From the NCBI GenBank assembly GCA_964559135.1, contig CAZLGG010000016.1, positions 1-50,886 on the forward strand: 50,886 bases of DNA. Direction: 5' to 3'. The stretch comes from DRQF01 sp964559135 (GTDB taxonomy: Bacteria > Planctomycetota > GCA-002687715 > DRQF01). The notes under the pieces were generated by a model, which did no database searches, had not been told where the DNA came from, and saw nothing but the letters and a program-made list of their open reading frames with translations. Position 1 is the stretch's first letter. Every line of letters begins with the position of its first letter. Position numbers and translations under genes: made by a program. Of this stretch, positions 24,944 through 32,243 are shown one piece after another.

Positions 24944-27038
24944 GCGGACGCCGAAGAGATGGTTGCTGCTGGTCTTCGTCGTGGCGTTCGGTCTGCGGCT
25001 CTCGGGGATCGCCGGGAACGGTTACCCGATGAGTTTCTATCCCGATGAGATCAACAACGTCGAGCGCTCCGTCGCCTTTTGGAATCCTTCCACCGGCCTG
25101 GACCTCAATCCGCATTGGTTCAACAAGCCCGCTCTCGGCTATTACCGGCATTTTTTCGAGTTCGGCGTGTACTACCTGGTCGGACGTTACGTTGCCCACG
25201 CGTACGACTCTCCCGCCGATTTCGCCGCCCGTTTCCTGAATCGGGACCGGGGAGCGTTCTATCTCATCGCGCGAGCGAGCAACGCTTTTTGGGGAGCGCT
25301 GACCTGCGTCTTGCTGCTGGGAATCGGTCGGCGATGGGCATCATTCAGAGTCGGTCTCTTGGCAGCGCTGGTTCTGGCAATCATGCCGGGGCACGTTTTT
25401 TGGGGACAGGTGGCCAAGCACGATGTCCTCGCCACGTTCTGCGCAGTGGTCGCTTTTTCGTTCATTCTCGCCGTTGGCCAAGGCCGGGGGAGACGACGGG
25501 ACTACATCGGCGCCGGAGTCTGGATCGGACTGGGGTGGGCGGTCAAGTACAGCCCGATCGCTCTCGTCGCGGCCCTTCTGGTCGCCCACTTCATGAGCCG
25601 CGGCAAAAGATCGGAAAGCGCGCCGAAGGGGGCGATGCTTCTGGGGGCGGCATTCCTGGCCATGGTGCTCGCCGGCTTCGTCGGTTCCCCCTACAACTTC
25701 CTGGATCCGACGTACTTCGAGACGATCCTCAAACCTCAACTCCAGCATTTGGGAAGGATGATCGGCTTCGCCGTCGGTGAGGTGGATCCCGCGACGTCGC
25801 CCCTTTGGATGCTGCTCGCGCGGGCGCTTCGAGAACTCGCGAGCTGGTCGGTGGCCACCTTGCCGTTGGTGTTGCTGGCGATCGTGGGAGCCGTGTTGGC
25901 GTTTCGCGATCCCAAGAGAAGGTCGGGAGGCGTGTTGGTCATGACCAGCGTTCTCGTTCTCTTGTTCCTCCTCACGGCCGCGAATTTCCTCTACACCCGG
26001 GCCAACCATCTCGTGATCATCCTGCCGTTCTTGGCGCTCTTCGCGGCGGTGGCCCTGGATCGTGCTTGGGAAAGCCGACGTCGTTATCTGGGTTGGGGAT
26101 GGGCCGTCGTCTTGCTGCTGCCCCTGCCCGGGTTTCCCGTCTGGTCGCACGTGACTCATCTGGGGAACGTCTACCGCGAGCACAGCTACCGACGGGCGTG
26201 GGAGTGGCTTCAGGCCAACGTGCCCGCCGACTCCACGGTCGTGAACGACGGCGAGATCCTCCCTCTCATTCCCGACACGGAACGCTTCGACTGGATGTTG
26301 GAGCGGATTCGTGCCGAGATCGAGCGGTCAAACCGGCGGATGAGGGTCCTGGAGGAGGGGAGCGGTGGTTGGAATCACCACCGGCGCCGGATTGCCGAGT
26401 TCGAGCATGACCGTGCGCGATACGTGGCCGAGAAACAGGCCGCGCGGCGATACCCTCGTCGTCGCTACGATGTCATCGTCATGCTCAAACCGTGGCAGTC
26501 CGAAAAGGGACCGAGTCTCGACCCGGGGGCGTACACGGGTTACGACGGTCTTTGGGACATCCTTCCGCCTGTGTTTCCCGCAGGACCGAAGGTGCCGCCC
26601 GTCGAACGCTTGCGGATCGCGAGAGCCGCTCTTCCCAAGCGGACGCCGGCCTTTCTCAAAGAGCCGGATCGTGCCTGGGAAAGGCGCCAATTCCATCGGG
26701 AGCAGAGGGCCCACCCCGTCCGAGACGGGCATCCCGCGGAATGGCTCGTGACGAGCGAGGTCTCGTACGACAACTACGTCAGCCGCCACAAGCGGACTCG
26801 CTTTCCCCATTGGACGGCCTTCTACGACGACTTGAAGTCACACTACGATTGCGTCGAGATCCCCGGTGGCCATCGACGCATCCACTGGACGGGATGGCCC
26901 ATCCCTTTTCGCGGCGGCCCCGACACTCCGGATTTCGAACGGGATGCTTGGCGCTGGACCGGTGCATGGAATGTCCGGATCTACGATTTGCGGCGACGGG
27001 TCGAAGATCGTCCCCCGATCGTTCGGCGGCTCGACTGA
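24933..27038 (+). CDS. GT-C membrane glycosyltransferase (PMT/GT39-like) with large C-terminal domain
   Basis: A 701-residue integral membrane protein with about ten hydrophobic helices in its first ~400 residues. The first extracytoplasmic loop carries FYPDEINN with the acidic Asp38-Glu39 pair expected for the catalytic base of protein-mannosyltransferase-like GT-C enzymes, and KPALGYY follows. These use polyprenyl-phosphate sugars outside the cytoplasm. The last ~300 residues are hydrophilic, rich in Arg and Trp, and show no recognised domain. GTG 24933 is chosen because AGGAGG lies 7 nt upstream; the gene overlaps the preceding one by 11 nt. A convergent gene ends 28 bp after its stop. The acceptor (glycan or protein) is unknown. 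Confidence 0.8.
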   Translation: MSSERTPKRWLLLVFVVAFGLRLSGIAGNGYPMSFYPDEINNVERSVAFWNPSTGLDLNPHWFNKPALGYYRHFFEFGVYYLVGRYVAHAYDSPADFAARFLNRDRGAFYLIARASNAFWGALTCVLLLGIGRRWASFRVGLLAALVLAIMPGHVFWGQVAKHDVLATFCAVVAFSFILAVGQGRGRRRDYIGAGVWIGLGWAVKYSPIALVAALLVAHFMSRGKRSESAPKGAMLLGAAFLAMVLAGFVGSPYNFLDPTYFETILKPQLQHLGRMIGFAVGEVDPATSPLWMLLARALRELASWSVATLPLVLLAIVGAVLAFRDPKRRSGGVLVMTSVLVLLFLLTAANFLYTRANHLVIILPFLALFAAVALDRAWESRRRYLGWGWAVVLLLPLPGFPVWSHVTHLGNVYREHSYRRAWEWLQANVPADSTVVNDGEILPLIPDTERFDWMLERIRAEIERSNRRMRVLEEGSGGWNHHRRRIAEFEHDRARYVAEKQAARRYPRRRYDVIVMLKPWQSEKGPSLDPGAYTGYDGLWDILPPVFPAGPKVPPVERLRIARAALPKRTPAFLKEPDRAWERRQFHREQRAHPVRDGHPAEWLVTSEVSYDNYVSRHKRTRFPHWTAFYDDLKSHYDCVEIPGGHRRIHWTGWPIPFRGGPDTPDFERDAWRWTGAWNVRIYDLRRRVEDRPPIVRRLD

Positions 27039-27065
27039 ACTCCCGGCGGATTCGAGGACAGGGCT

Positions 27066-27761
27066 TCAGTCGTTGCGAGCGGCCCAGGCCGGCATCTTGG
27101 ACAGGTGTTCCTTGGCCGCGATTTCAGCCTGCGGGCGTTCCATGTGCTGCATTCCCATGAAGTAGCCTTGAATCGTACCTTCGAGGATCTCTTCGTACGA
27201 CTTCAGATTGCCGCTCGCGTCGGTGCAGTGGGAGCAATACATCTCGCCCGGCTTCGCATCGGTGAGGGGCATGCCGCAGGACTGGCATGAACTCATGGTG
27301 ATGGGGGTATAGAAGACGAGGTGATATCCGTCGGGGTCCACGATCCCGAACTCGCGAAGACCGTAGAACTGGTTTTCTGGGGATGTGGCCGGGGAGCCAC
27401 CTTTCTCGATGATCGATGCGTGAAGGGCATCCGTGTCGGGCACGGTGAAGTAGAGGTAGACGCCCACGCCCGCCGGGTGGGAGTCGAAGGACTCCTTCAA
27501 ATCCGACCACCACTTGCGACGGTCCTCGGCGAGGTCCTTCGCCGCACACATCTCTTCCTGAGGTGGGCAGCCGACCATGAGACTCTGGCGGTCTCTGGAG
27601 AGGCTCGCCCACATCGGTTGGGCCTCGTCCGGCCAACATTCGTCGAGGGAAAAGCCCAAGATGTTTGTGTAGAAATCTAAACTTTTCCGAACGTCGCGCG
27701 AGGTGAGCATGGGGCAATTCGGATAGCGGTCAGAGTGTTCACTCATCGAGGACGTCTCCAT
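27066..27761 (-). CDS. VOC (glyoxalase/dioxygenase) domain fused to a C-terminal zinc ribbon
   Basis: A 231-residue protein. Residues about 14-155 form a vicinal-oxygen-chelate domain, with CPMLTSRDVRKSLDFYTNILGF as seen in two overlapping parts at the start and REFGIVDPDGYHLVF (136-150) at the end. Residues 157-230 carry CQSCGMPL and MYCSHC, four cysteines (159, 162, 176, 179) arranged as in the zinc-ribbon domain that often stands alone or is joined to regulators, followed by a helical tail. Enzymatic role unknown. It runs against the surrounding EPS genes and separates the main operon from the initiating transferase. An alternative ATG lies at codon 6. Confidence 0.75.
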   Translation of the reverse strand: METSSMSEHSDRYPNCPMLTSRDVRKSLDFYTNILGFSLDECWPDEAQPMWASLSRDRQSLMVGCPPQEEMCAAKDLAEDRRKWWSDLKESFDSHPAGVGVYLYFTVPDTDALHASIIEKGGSPATSPENQFYGLREFGIVDPDGYHLVFYTPITMSSCQSCGMPLTDAKPGEMYCSHCTDASGNLKSYEEILEGTIQGYFMGMQHMERPQAEIAAKEHLSKMPAWAARND

Positions 27762-28029
27762 TTTGTCGCAGGTCTGGTGAGCGGGTGAACGGGAATATAG
27801 GGCCTGTTACGTCCGAGGTGCTTTGAGCTTTCTCGACATCGGTCAGGCTAAGTGCTTTTTCGACAGCGCCTTCCACGAATGACGATTCTCAGCCGCGCGG
27901 GTTTTCTCCAGGCTTGTAGCTTCTCACGGGCGACGGTCGACAAGAGTGATGAGGCGGCGCCGAGCCTGTTTTTCGAAGGATCGTCCGAGTCCACGGGAAT
28001 TCGCGTCCCCTCGGTAAGTTTGCAAGCGT

Positions 28030-28048
28030 CTCCCTCTATGGGAGGGAG
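28030..28048. repeat. Perfect 7-bp inverted repeat CTCCCTC-N5-GAGGGAG
   Basis: CTCCCTC at 28030-28036 and GAGGGAG at 28042-28048 flank a TATGG loop. It lies 38 bp upstream of the -35 of the candidate promoter at 28086, a position suited to an activator or repressor site. It may equally be a transcript hairpin from an unseen upstream start. Confidence 0.4.
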
Positions 28049-28085
28049 TAAGGTGTTTGACGAACCCGTCTCGAGGTGTTTGCGA

Positions 28086-28113
28086 TTGATCCAGATGCGC
28101 CGCGGTGTATACT
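28086..28113 (+). promoter_or_regulatory. Candidate sigma-70-type promoter for the sugar-phosphate transferase gene
   Basis: TTGATC at 28086-28091 and TATACT at 28108-28113 are 16 bp apart, 4/6 and 5/6 matches to the vegetative consensus. The predicted start near 28120 would give a leader of about 150 nt before the ATG at 28269. It is the best promoter match I found in the window. Confidence 0.55.
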
Positions 28114-28268
28114 GTGCAGCACTTCCAGGGGATCCTGGATACTCTTTTCGTTGCCAGACACGTCTTCAAAACCAACTCGGCCGGAGCCTTCCACTCCGAC
28201 ACCCGGATGCCTCCATGAGAGGCGAAGGGAAGCACGGTACCCACGACGTGAAAGGTGAGTGAGGTAGG

Positions 28269-28889
28269 ATGATGGCGGCTGCACAGCCCGGAACGCGACA
28301 ACATCGTTTCATGCTCTTCAAAGAGGTCTCGGACCGAGTTCTCGCGTTGCTCGCATTGATCGTCTTGTTGCCCGTCCTGGCCATTCTCGCCCTCCTCGTG
28401 AAACTCACTTCTCGCGGTCCCGTGTTCTTCCGGCAGCAACGCGTCGGCCAATTCGGTCGCCCGTTTCACATCCTCAAGCTTCGCACCATGGTCTTGGACG
28501 CCGAGAGCAAGACAGGGCCCATCTGGGCGGTCGACAACGATCCTCGTGTCACACGGATCGGCCGCTTCCTTCGTCTCTCCCATCTGGACGAGATCCCTCA
28601 ACTCATCAACGTGTTGATCGGGCATATGAGCTTGGTCGGTCCTCGGCCCGAGCGCCCAGTGTTCGTGGCGCAATTCAGGCGTCAGATTCCGAATTACGAG
28701 GACCGCCTTCTCGTGAAGCCCGGCATCACGGGTTTGGCCCAGGTCTACCACAGCTACGATGCCACGCTCCGCGATGTCCGCAAGAAGCTCGCCTATGACC
28801 TGCTCTATATCAAGCGCATGTGCATGATGACCGACGTCATCATTCTCTTTCTCACCGTTCGCTGCCTCACCGGCCGAGGCGCAAAGTAG
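28269..28889 (+). CDS. Polyprenyl-phosphate sugar-1-phosphate transferase (initiating enzyme, PglC-like size)
   Basis: Starts the polysaccharide by moving a sugar-1-phosphate from its nucleotide onto undecaprenyl phosphate at the inner membrane. The 206-residue product is the minimal catalytic form: one N-terminal hydrophobic helix (about 22-46), then the cytoplasmic catalytic part with FFRQQRVGQFGRPFHILKLR in two adjoining blocks (53-72), the catalytic Asp107-Glu108 in SHLDEIPQLINVL, GHMSLVGPRPERP (118-130) and KPGITGLAQV. It lacks the extra N-terminal helices of WbaP/WcaJ. It lies behind the inverted VOC gene with its own promoter candidate, and is functionally part of the EPS locus. Confidence 0.92.
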   Translation: MMAAAQPGTRQHRFMLFKEVSDRVLALLALIVLLPVLAILALLVKLTSRGPVFFRQQRVGQFGRPFHILKLRTMVLDAESKTGPIWAVDNDPRVTRIGRFLRLSHLDEIPQLINVLIGHMSLVGPRPERPVFVAQFRRQIPNYEDRLLVKPGITGLAQVYHSYDATLRDVRKKLAYDLLYIKRMCMMTDVIILFLTVRCLTGRGAK

Positions 28890-29052
28890 AGCCTCTCTCC
28901 GCCCTTCGGCTTCCCACCTCGAATCCTCCCCGTTTCCTTGACAGCATTCCTCGATGGAAACGCCGACCCGTGGAATTGTTAGATTGAGCCGTGGATGAAA
29001 CGGCCACGGCCACGTGGTCTCCGCGGACCGAATTACGGAAAAGAGATTCGTC

Positions 29053-29955
29053 ATGTCGTCCTTCCGACCCCTCCATGCCCTGACGATCGACGTGGAGGAC
29101 TACTTCCAGGTGGGCGTGTTCCAAGGCAGTATCGGAGTGGAGGATTGGGACACCTTCGAATGTCGCGTCGAGCGCAACCTGGATCGCATCCTGGAACTCT
29201 TGGACGCCCGAGCCATCAAGGCCACGTTTTTCGTGTTGGGCTGGGTTGCGGAGCGATATCCGGACGCGGTGGCGCGTCTGTCCCGGGAAGGTCACGAGGT
29301 CGGCAGCCACGGATTCCACCACCAACCCCTGTGGAGACTGACGCCGGACGCGTTCCGCGAAGATCTTCGGCGGTCCCTCGACGCTCTCGAGGCAGCGACC
29401 GCAGTGCGGCCCGATCTGTATCGCGCCCCCTGCTTCAGCTTGACTCCCTCGACATCGTGGGCTTTTCCGGTTCTCCGAGAGGAGGGGATTCATCGGGATT
29501 CGAGCATCTTTCCCGTCCACCATCCCGAATACGGTTGGCCGGCGGCGCCGACCCGCCCCCACAGGATTCTCGTGGATGGCTTCGACGATCTCGTGGAACT
29601 TCCTCTGCGTCCCAGTCGTCTCTTCGGAGCGCCCTTGACGGTCTGCGGAGGCGGTTGGTTTCGTCTGGTGCCCTATGGGCTGACACGCAAAGCACTCCTG
29701 GGGCACGAGAAAAAGGGTGAGAGCTTCGTCTTCTACCTGCATCCGTGGGAATTGGACCCCGGCCAGCCCCGGTTGACGAAGCACACCGGGGCGACGGGCC
29801 GTTTCCGGCACTACGTCAACCTGGGGCGGACGGAGGGGCGCTTCTCGAGGCTTCTCGATGATTTCCGCTTTGGCACGGTGGGCCAAGTCCTGGAGAACGC
29901 CGGCCCGGGCGCGGAGCTCCCGCGGGTGTGCTATGACGGTGAAAGGCCGATTTGA
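29053..29955 (+). CDS. Polysaccharide deacetylase (NodB-type, exosortase-locus style)
   Basis: A 300-residue carbohydrate esterase 4 protein, expected to remove N- or O-acetyl groups from the polymer. Its opening HALTIDVEDYFQV (9-20) carries the metal/catalytic acidic residues, and GHEVGSHGFHH (80-90) is the second NodB motif with the metal-binding histidines. RAPCFSLTPS near 133 and FYLHPWELDPGQPR near 232 complete the active-site blocks. This TIDVEDYF... pattern is that of deacetylases in exosortase-A EPS loci. No signal peptide is seen. ATG 29053 follows AAGAGA; a GTG at 29014 would add 13 unconserved residues. A TTGACA hexamer at 28938 has no matching -10. Confidence 0.88.
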   Translation: MSSFRPLHALTIDVEDYFQVGVFQGSIGVEDWDTFECRVERNLDRILELLDARAIKATFFVLGWVAERYPDAVARLSREGHEVGSHGFHHQPLWRLTPDAFREDLRRSLDALEAATAVRPDLYRAPCFSLTPSTSWAFPVLREEGIHRDSSIFPVHHPEYGWPAAPTRPHRILVDGFDDLVELPLRPSRLFGAPLTVCGGGWFRLVPYGLTRKALLGHEKKGESFVFYLHPWELDPGQPRLTKHTGATGRFRHYVNLGRTEGRFSRLLDDFRFGTVGQVLENAGPGAELPRVCYDGERPI

Positions 29956-30067
29956 GCCGCCATTGGCCCGGAATGACCTCGAATTCGGCATTTTTCTTTA
30001 CTCAACCGATCCGCTCCCGTCGTGGATAATGGTTTGGCTGGTGCGGAGCGAAGCCACGAGGGCCCTC

Positions 30068-30637
30068 ATGCGGTGGATGGAAAGACAAACGAAGCAGCGA
30101 GAAGTCTCCGATCCCGAGTCGGAACGGCGGGTTCGTTTCGATCTGCTGGTTCATCTGCATGCCCGCGAAATCCGGCACTTCCTGGAGAAGCTCTGCGGCA
30201 ACCACCACGACGCGGAAGAACTGGCCCAGGACGTATTCGTGAAGGCCTACCGGGCCATGGACGGTCTCCGCGACCCCCAGGCGGCGCGTCGGTGGCTCTA
30301 TCGGATCGCCGCCAGACATTTCAGCGACTGGCTGCGCCCGGCCGGGCGTCGTCGCGCCCGATCCATGGCCGCGTTGCCCCTCGACGGGCCCCAAGCCCGA
30401 GCCGAAGACCGACCCGGCCCGCAGCTCATGGCCGGCGAGCTGCAGGAACGGATTCACGCCTGGACACAGGAACTTCCCGAGCGTCAGCGAACCGTCTTGC
30501 TCATGCATGCCACGGCGGGCTTCGACTACGTTGAAATCGGCCGCGCCTTGGGGATCTCTCCGGAGGCGGTGAAGGTCAATCTGTTTCATGCACGGGAGAA
30601 GCTCCGCCGGAAGGTGGAGCGGTTCATGGGATCATGA
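30068..30637 (+). CDS. ECF-type RNA polymerase sigma factor
   Basis: A 189-residue sigma-70-family protein with region 2 (about 24-90, core DAEELAQDVFVKAYRA at 48-63) and region 4 (LPERQRTVLLM at 136-146 and the helix-turn-helix DYVEIGRALGISPEAVKV near 153-170), joined by a short Arg/Pro-rich linker. Regions 1 and 3 are absent, as in ECF sigmas. ATG 30068 has a GAGGG ribosome site 5 nt upstream; ATG 30029 gives a longer protein with poor context. The stop overlaps the downstream anti-sigma gene by ATGA, the normal arrangement for an ECF sigma and its inhibitor. The target promoters are unknown; I saw no autoregulatory site. Confidence 0.92.
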   Translation: MRWMERQTKQREVSDPESERRVRFDLLVHLHAREIRHFLEKLCGNHHDAEELAQDVFVKAYRAMDGLRDPQAARRWLYRIAARHFSDWLRPAGRRRARSMAALPLDGPQARAEDRPGPQLMAGELQERIHAWTQELPERQRTVLLMHATAGFDYVEIGRALGISPEAVKVNLFHAREKLRRKVERFMGS

Positions 30638-32238
30638 TGACTTGCCCGGAACCTCTCGAACTCTCCGCCTTGATGGACGGTGAACTCTCCGAAGAGAGAG
30701 CGAAGCCTCTCCGCGAACACGTACATTCCTGTTTCGAATGTCGAAAGAGGGTGCATGCGTATCGCCGTCTGGCTGCCGGGCTCCAGAAGAACATCGGGCC
30801 ACCTCTCGAGAACAACTACGAAGAGAGGTTCCACGCTCGTCTCCTGGCCAGGATGGCGACGGGCGACGAGATCCGGAGGGCACGGTCCTTGGTGCGTCCC
30901 GCCGCGGCTTTGGTTGCGGGCTTCCTCTTGACTTTGGGGGGGGCCTTCTGGCTCCGGCACACCGAGCCGCCGCCGAACTCGACGCGTCCCACGATCACGG
31001 CGGCCGTGGGCATGAACTCGGGCGCCGCGTTGGCGTCGGTCGAGCGCGAATTGGCGCTGTGGTTGACGGGCGATCCGGATGAAGAAGAAGTCCGTCGCCG
31101 ACTCATCGGCTTCGAACGTCGTCTGCGCTCGCGCGGCGGCTCGCTCTCGAGAACACTGACCGGTTGGATGGGCGGCGCTCAGGGGGCGCCCTCCATGACC
31201 GCGGTCCTGGGCGCGGTTCGCACCCTGGATCAAAGACGCTATATCGGGCCTCTGCGAGATCTCGTGCAGGACTCCCGTCGCCCCGTCGAAGTCCGATTTC
31301 GCGCCCTGGACGTCCTTGCCGATCTGGACGTGGAGGCCGTTCGCGGGCTTCTCCGTCGGGCGGTCAGGGAGGGGTATCCCGTCGATGTGGCCATCGATCA
31401 CTGGATGAGGCTGGGGAAGCGCCGCGACCTTCTTCGGCTCGAAGAGCAGTTGAGCGGCCTCGAGGGTGAAAGCTTCCAGCGAGCCGTTGCTCATCTGGCC
31501 CGCTCGGCGACCGGTGGGAGGGTTCTCGTCGACCTTTGGGTGAGGGGCCGCCAGGAAGAGAGCCTCGTGGTCGCGATGACCTCCTGCCGAAGCGTCATTC
31601 CCCATCTCCGCGCTCTCGCCTTCGGGACCGCGATCCGGCAGAAGCACAGAGAGCGGGCCATCGAATTGTTGGGGATTCTCGGCGACGAGAAGAGCCTTCC
31701 CGAACTCGAAAAGTTCTTCCTCGAGGGAAGGTTTCTCACGGCGACCACCGAGGCGCTCGGCCGCATCGGCGGTGCGAAAGCCGCTCTGCTTCTTCCTCGC
31801 CGTATTCGCGTCAACGAGTGGGATCGACCCAGTCGTCAGTTGAGAATGCTCGGTCGGGCTATTCGCCGGTTCGGTGACGAGGGAGCGGCGCTTTATCTGA
31901 AGAGGATCAAGACGGGCAACGACCCCTACCAGATGCAGTATGTGTGCGCCCTGCGATATGCCGCATCCAAAAGGCAACTGCCTGAGCTCTATGGTCTGCT
32001 CGATCGTGACGATCTTCGTTGGCTCCTGGTCGACGTGATCGCCGACGTGGGCGGGGCCGAGTCCATCGACGTATTGGGGCGACTCGCCGAAGATGTCGAT
32101 GGACGTGTACGACACCGAGCCCGAGCGCGTCTGATTCGTCTGGCTCCCAAGCGACTGCGGCGCGAGTGGCGAGGGTTCGTCTTCTTGCAAAGATCCAGCC
32201 TCATGTTCGCTCCATCCGACTCATTGACGAGAAGTTGA
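30634..32238 (+). CDS. Membrane anti-sigma factor with zinc-finger domain and HEAT-like extracytoplasmic region
   Basis: A 534-residue protein. Residues 1-80 form a zinc-finger anti-sigma domain with H29-x3-C33-x2-C36 (HVHSCFEC), which should bind the sigma factor encoded just upstream. A single membrane helix spans about 87-107, so the remaining ~425 residues should be outside the cytoplasm. That part is helical and repetitive, with units resembling HEAT repeats (for example RFRALDVLADLDVEAVRGLL, and RAIELLGILGDEKSLPELEK). Anti-sigma factors usually have small sensor regions, so this large repeat scaffold is unusual. The secreted protein at 32244 begins 5 nt downstream and may be its ligand or partner; this is inference. 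Confidence 0.85.
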   Translation: MMTCPEPLELSALMDGELSEERAKPLREHVHSCFECRKRVHAYRRLAAGLQKNIGPPLENNYEERFHARLLARMATGDEIRRARSLVRPAAALVAGFLLTLGGAFWLRHTEPPPNSTRPTITAAVGMNSGAALASVERELALWLTGDPDEEEVRRRLIGFERRLRSRGGSLSRTLTGWMGGAQGAPSMTAVLGAVRTLDQRRYIGPLRDLVQDSRRPVEVRFRALDVLADLDVEAVRGLLRRAVREGYPVDVAIDHWMRLGKRRDLLRLEEQLSGLEGESFQRAVAHLARSATGGRVLVDLWVRGRQEESLVVAMTSCRSVIPHLRALAFGTAIRQKHRERAIELLGILGDEKSLPELEKFFLEGRFLTATTEALGRIGGAKAALLLPRRIRVNEWDRPSRQLRMLGRAIRRFGDEGAALYLKRIKTGNDPYQMQYVCALRYAASKRQLPELYGLLDRDDLRWLLVDVIADVGGAESIDVLGRLAEDVDGRVRHRARARLIRLAPKRLRREWRGFVFLQRSSLMFAPSDSLTRS

Positions 32239-32243
32239 ACTCC

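Larger units (their letters stand above)
27762..28268. other. 507-bp divergent intergenic region
   Basis: The region separates the minus-strand VOC gene from the plus-strand sugar-phosphate transferase gene. A 136-codon open frame at 27852-28262 has no recognisable domain and ignores the local start context, so it is not called. A perfect hairpin (28030-28048) and a promoter match (28086-28113) are listed separately. On the minus strand a TATATT hexamer (27794-27799) could be a -10 for the VOC gene but has no clear -35. Confidence 0.45.

Noticed and set aside
27852..28262. 136-codon open frame in the 507-bp intergenic region
   Set aside because: No domain, no ribosome site, and a good promoter lies inside it.
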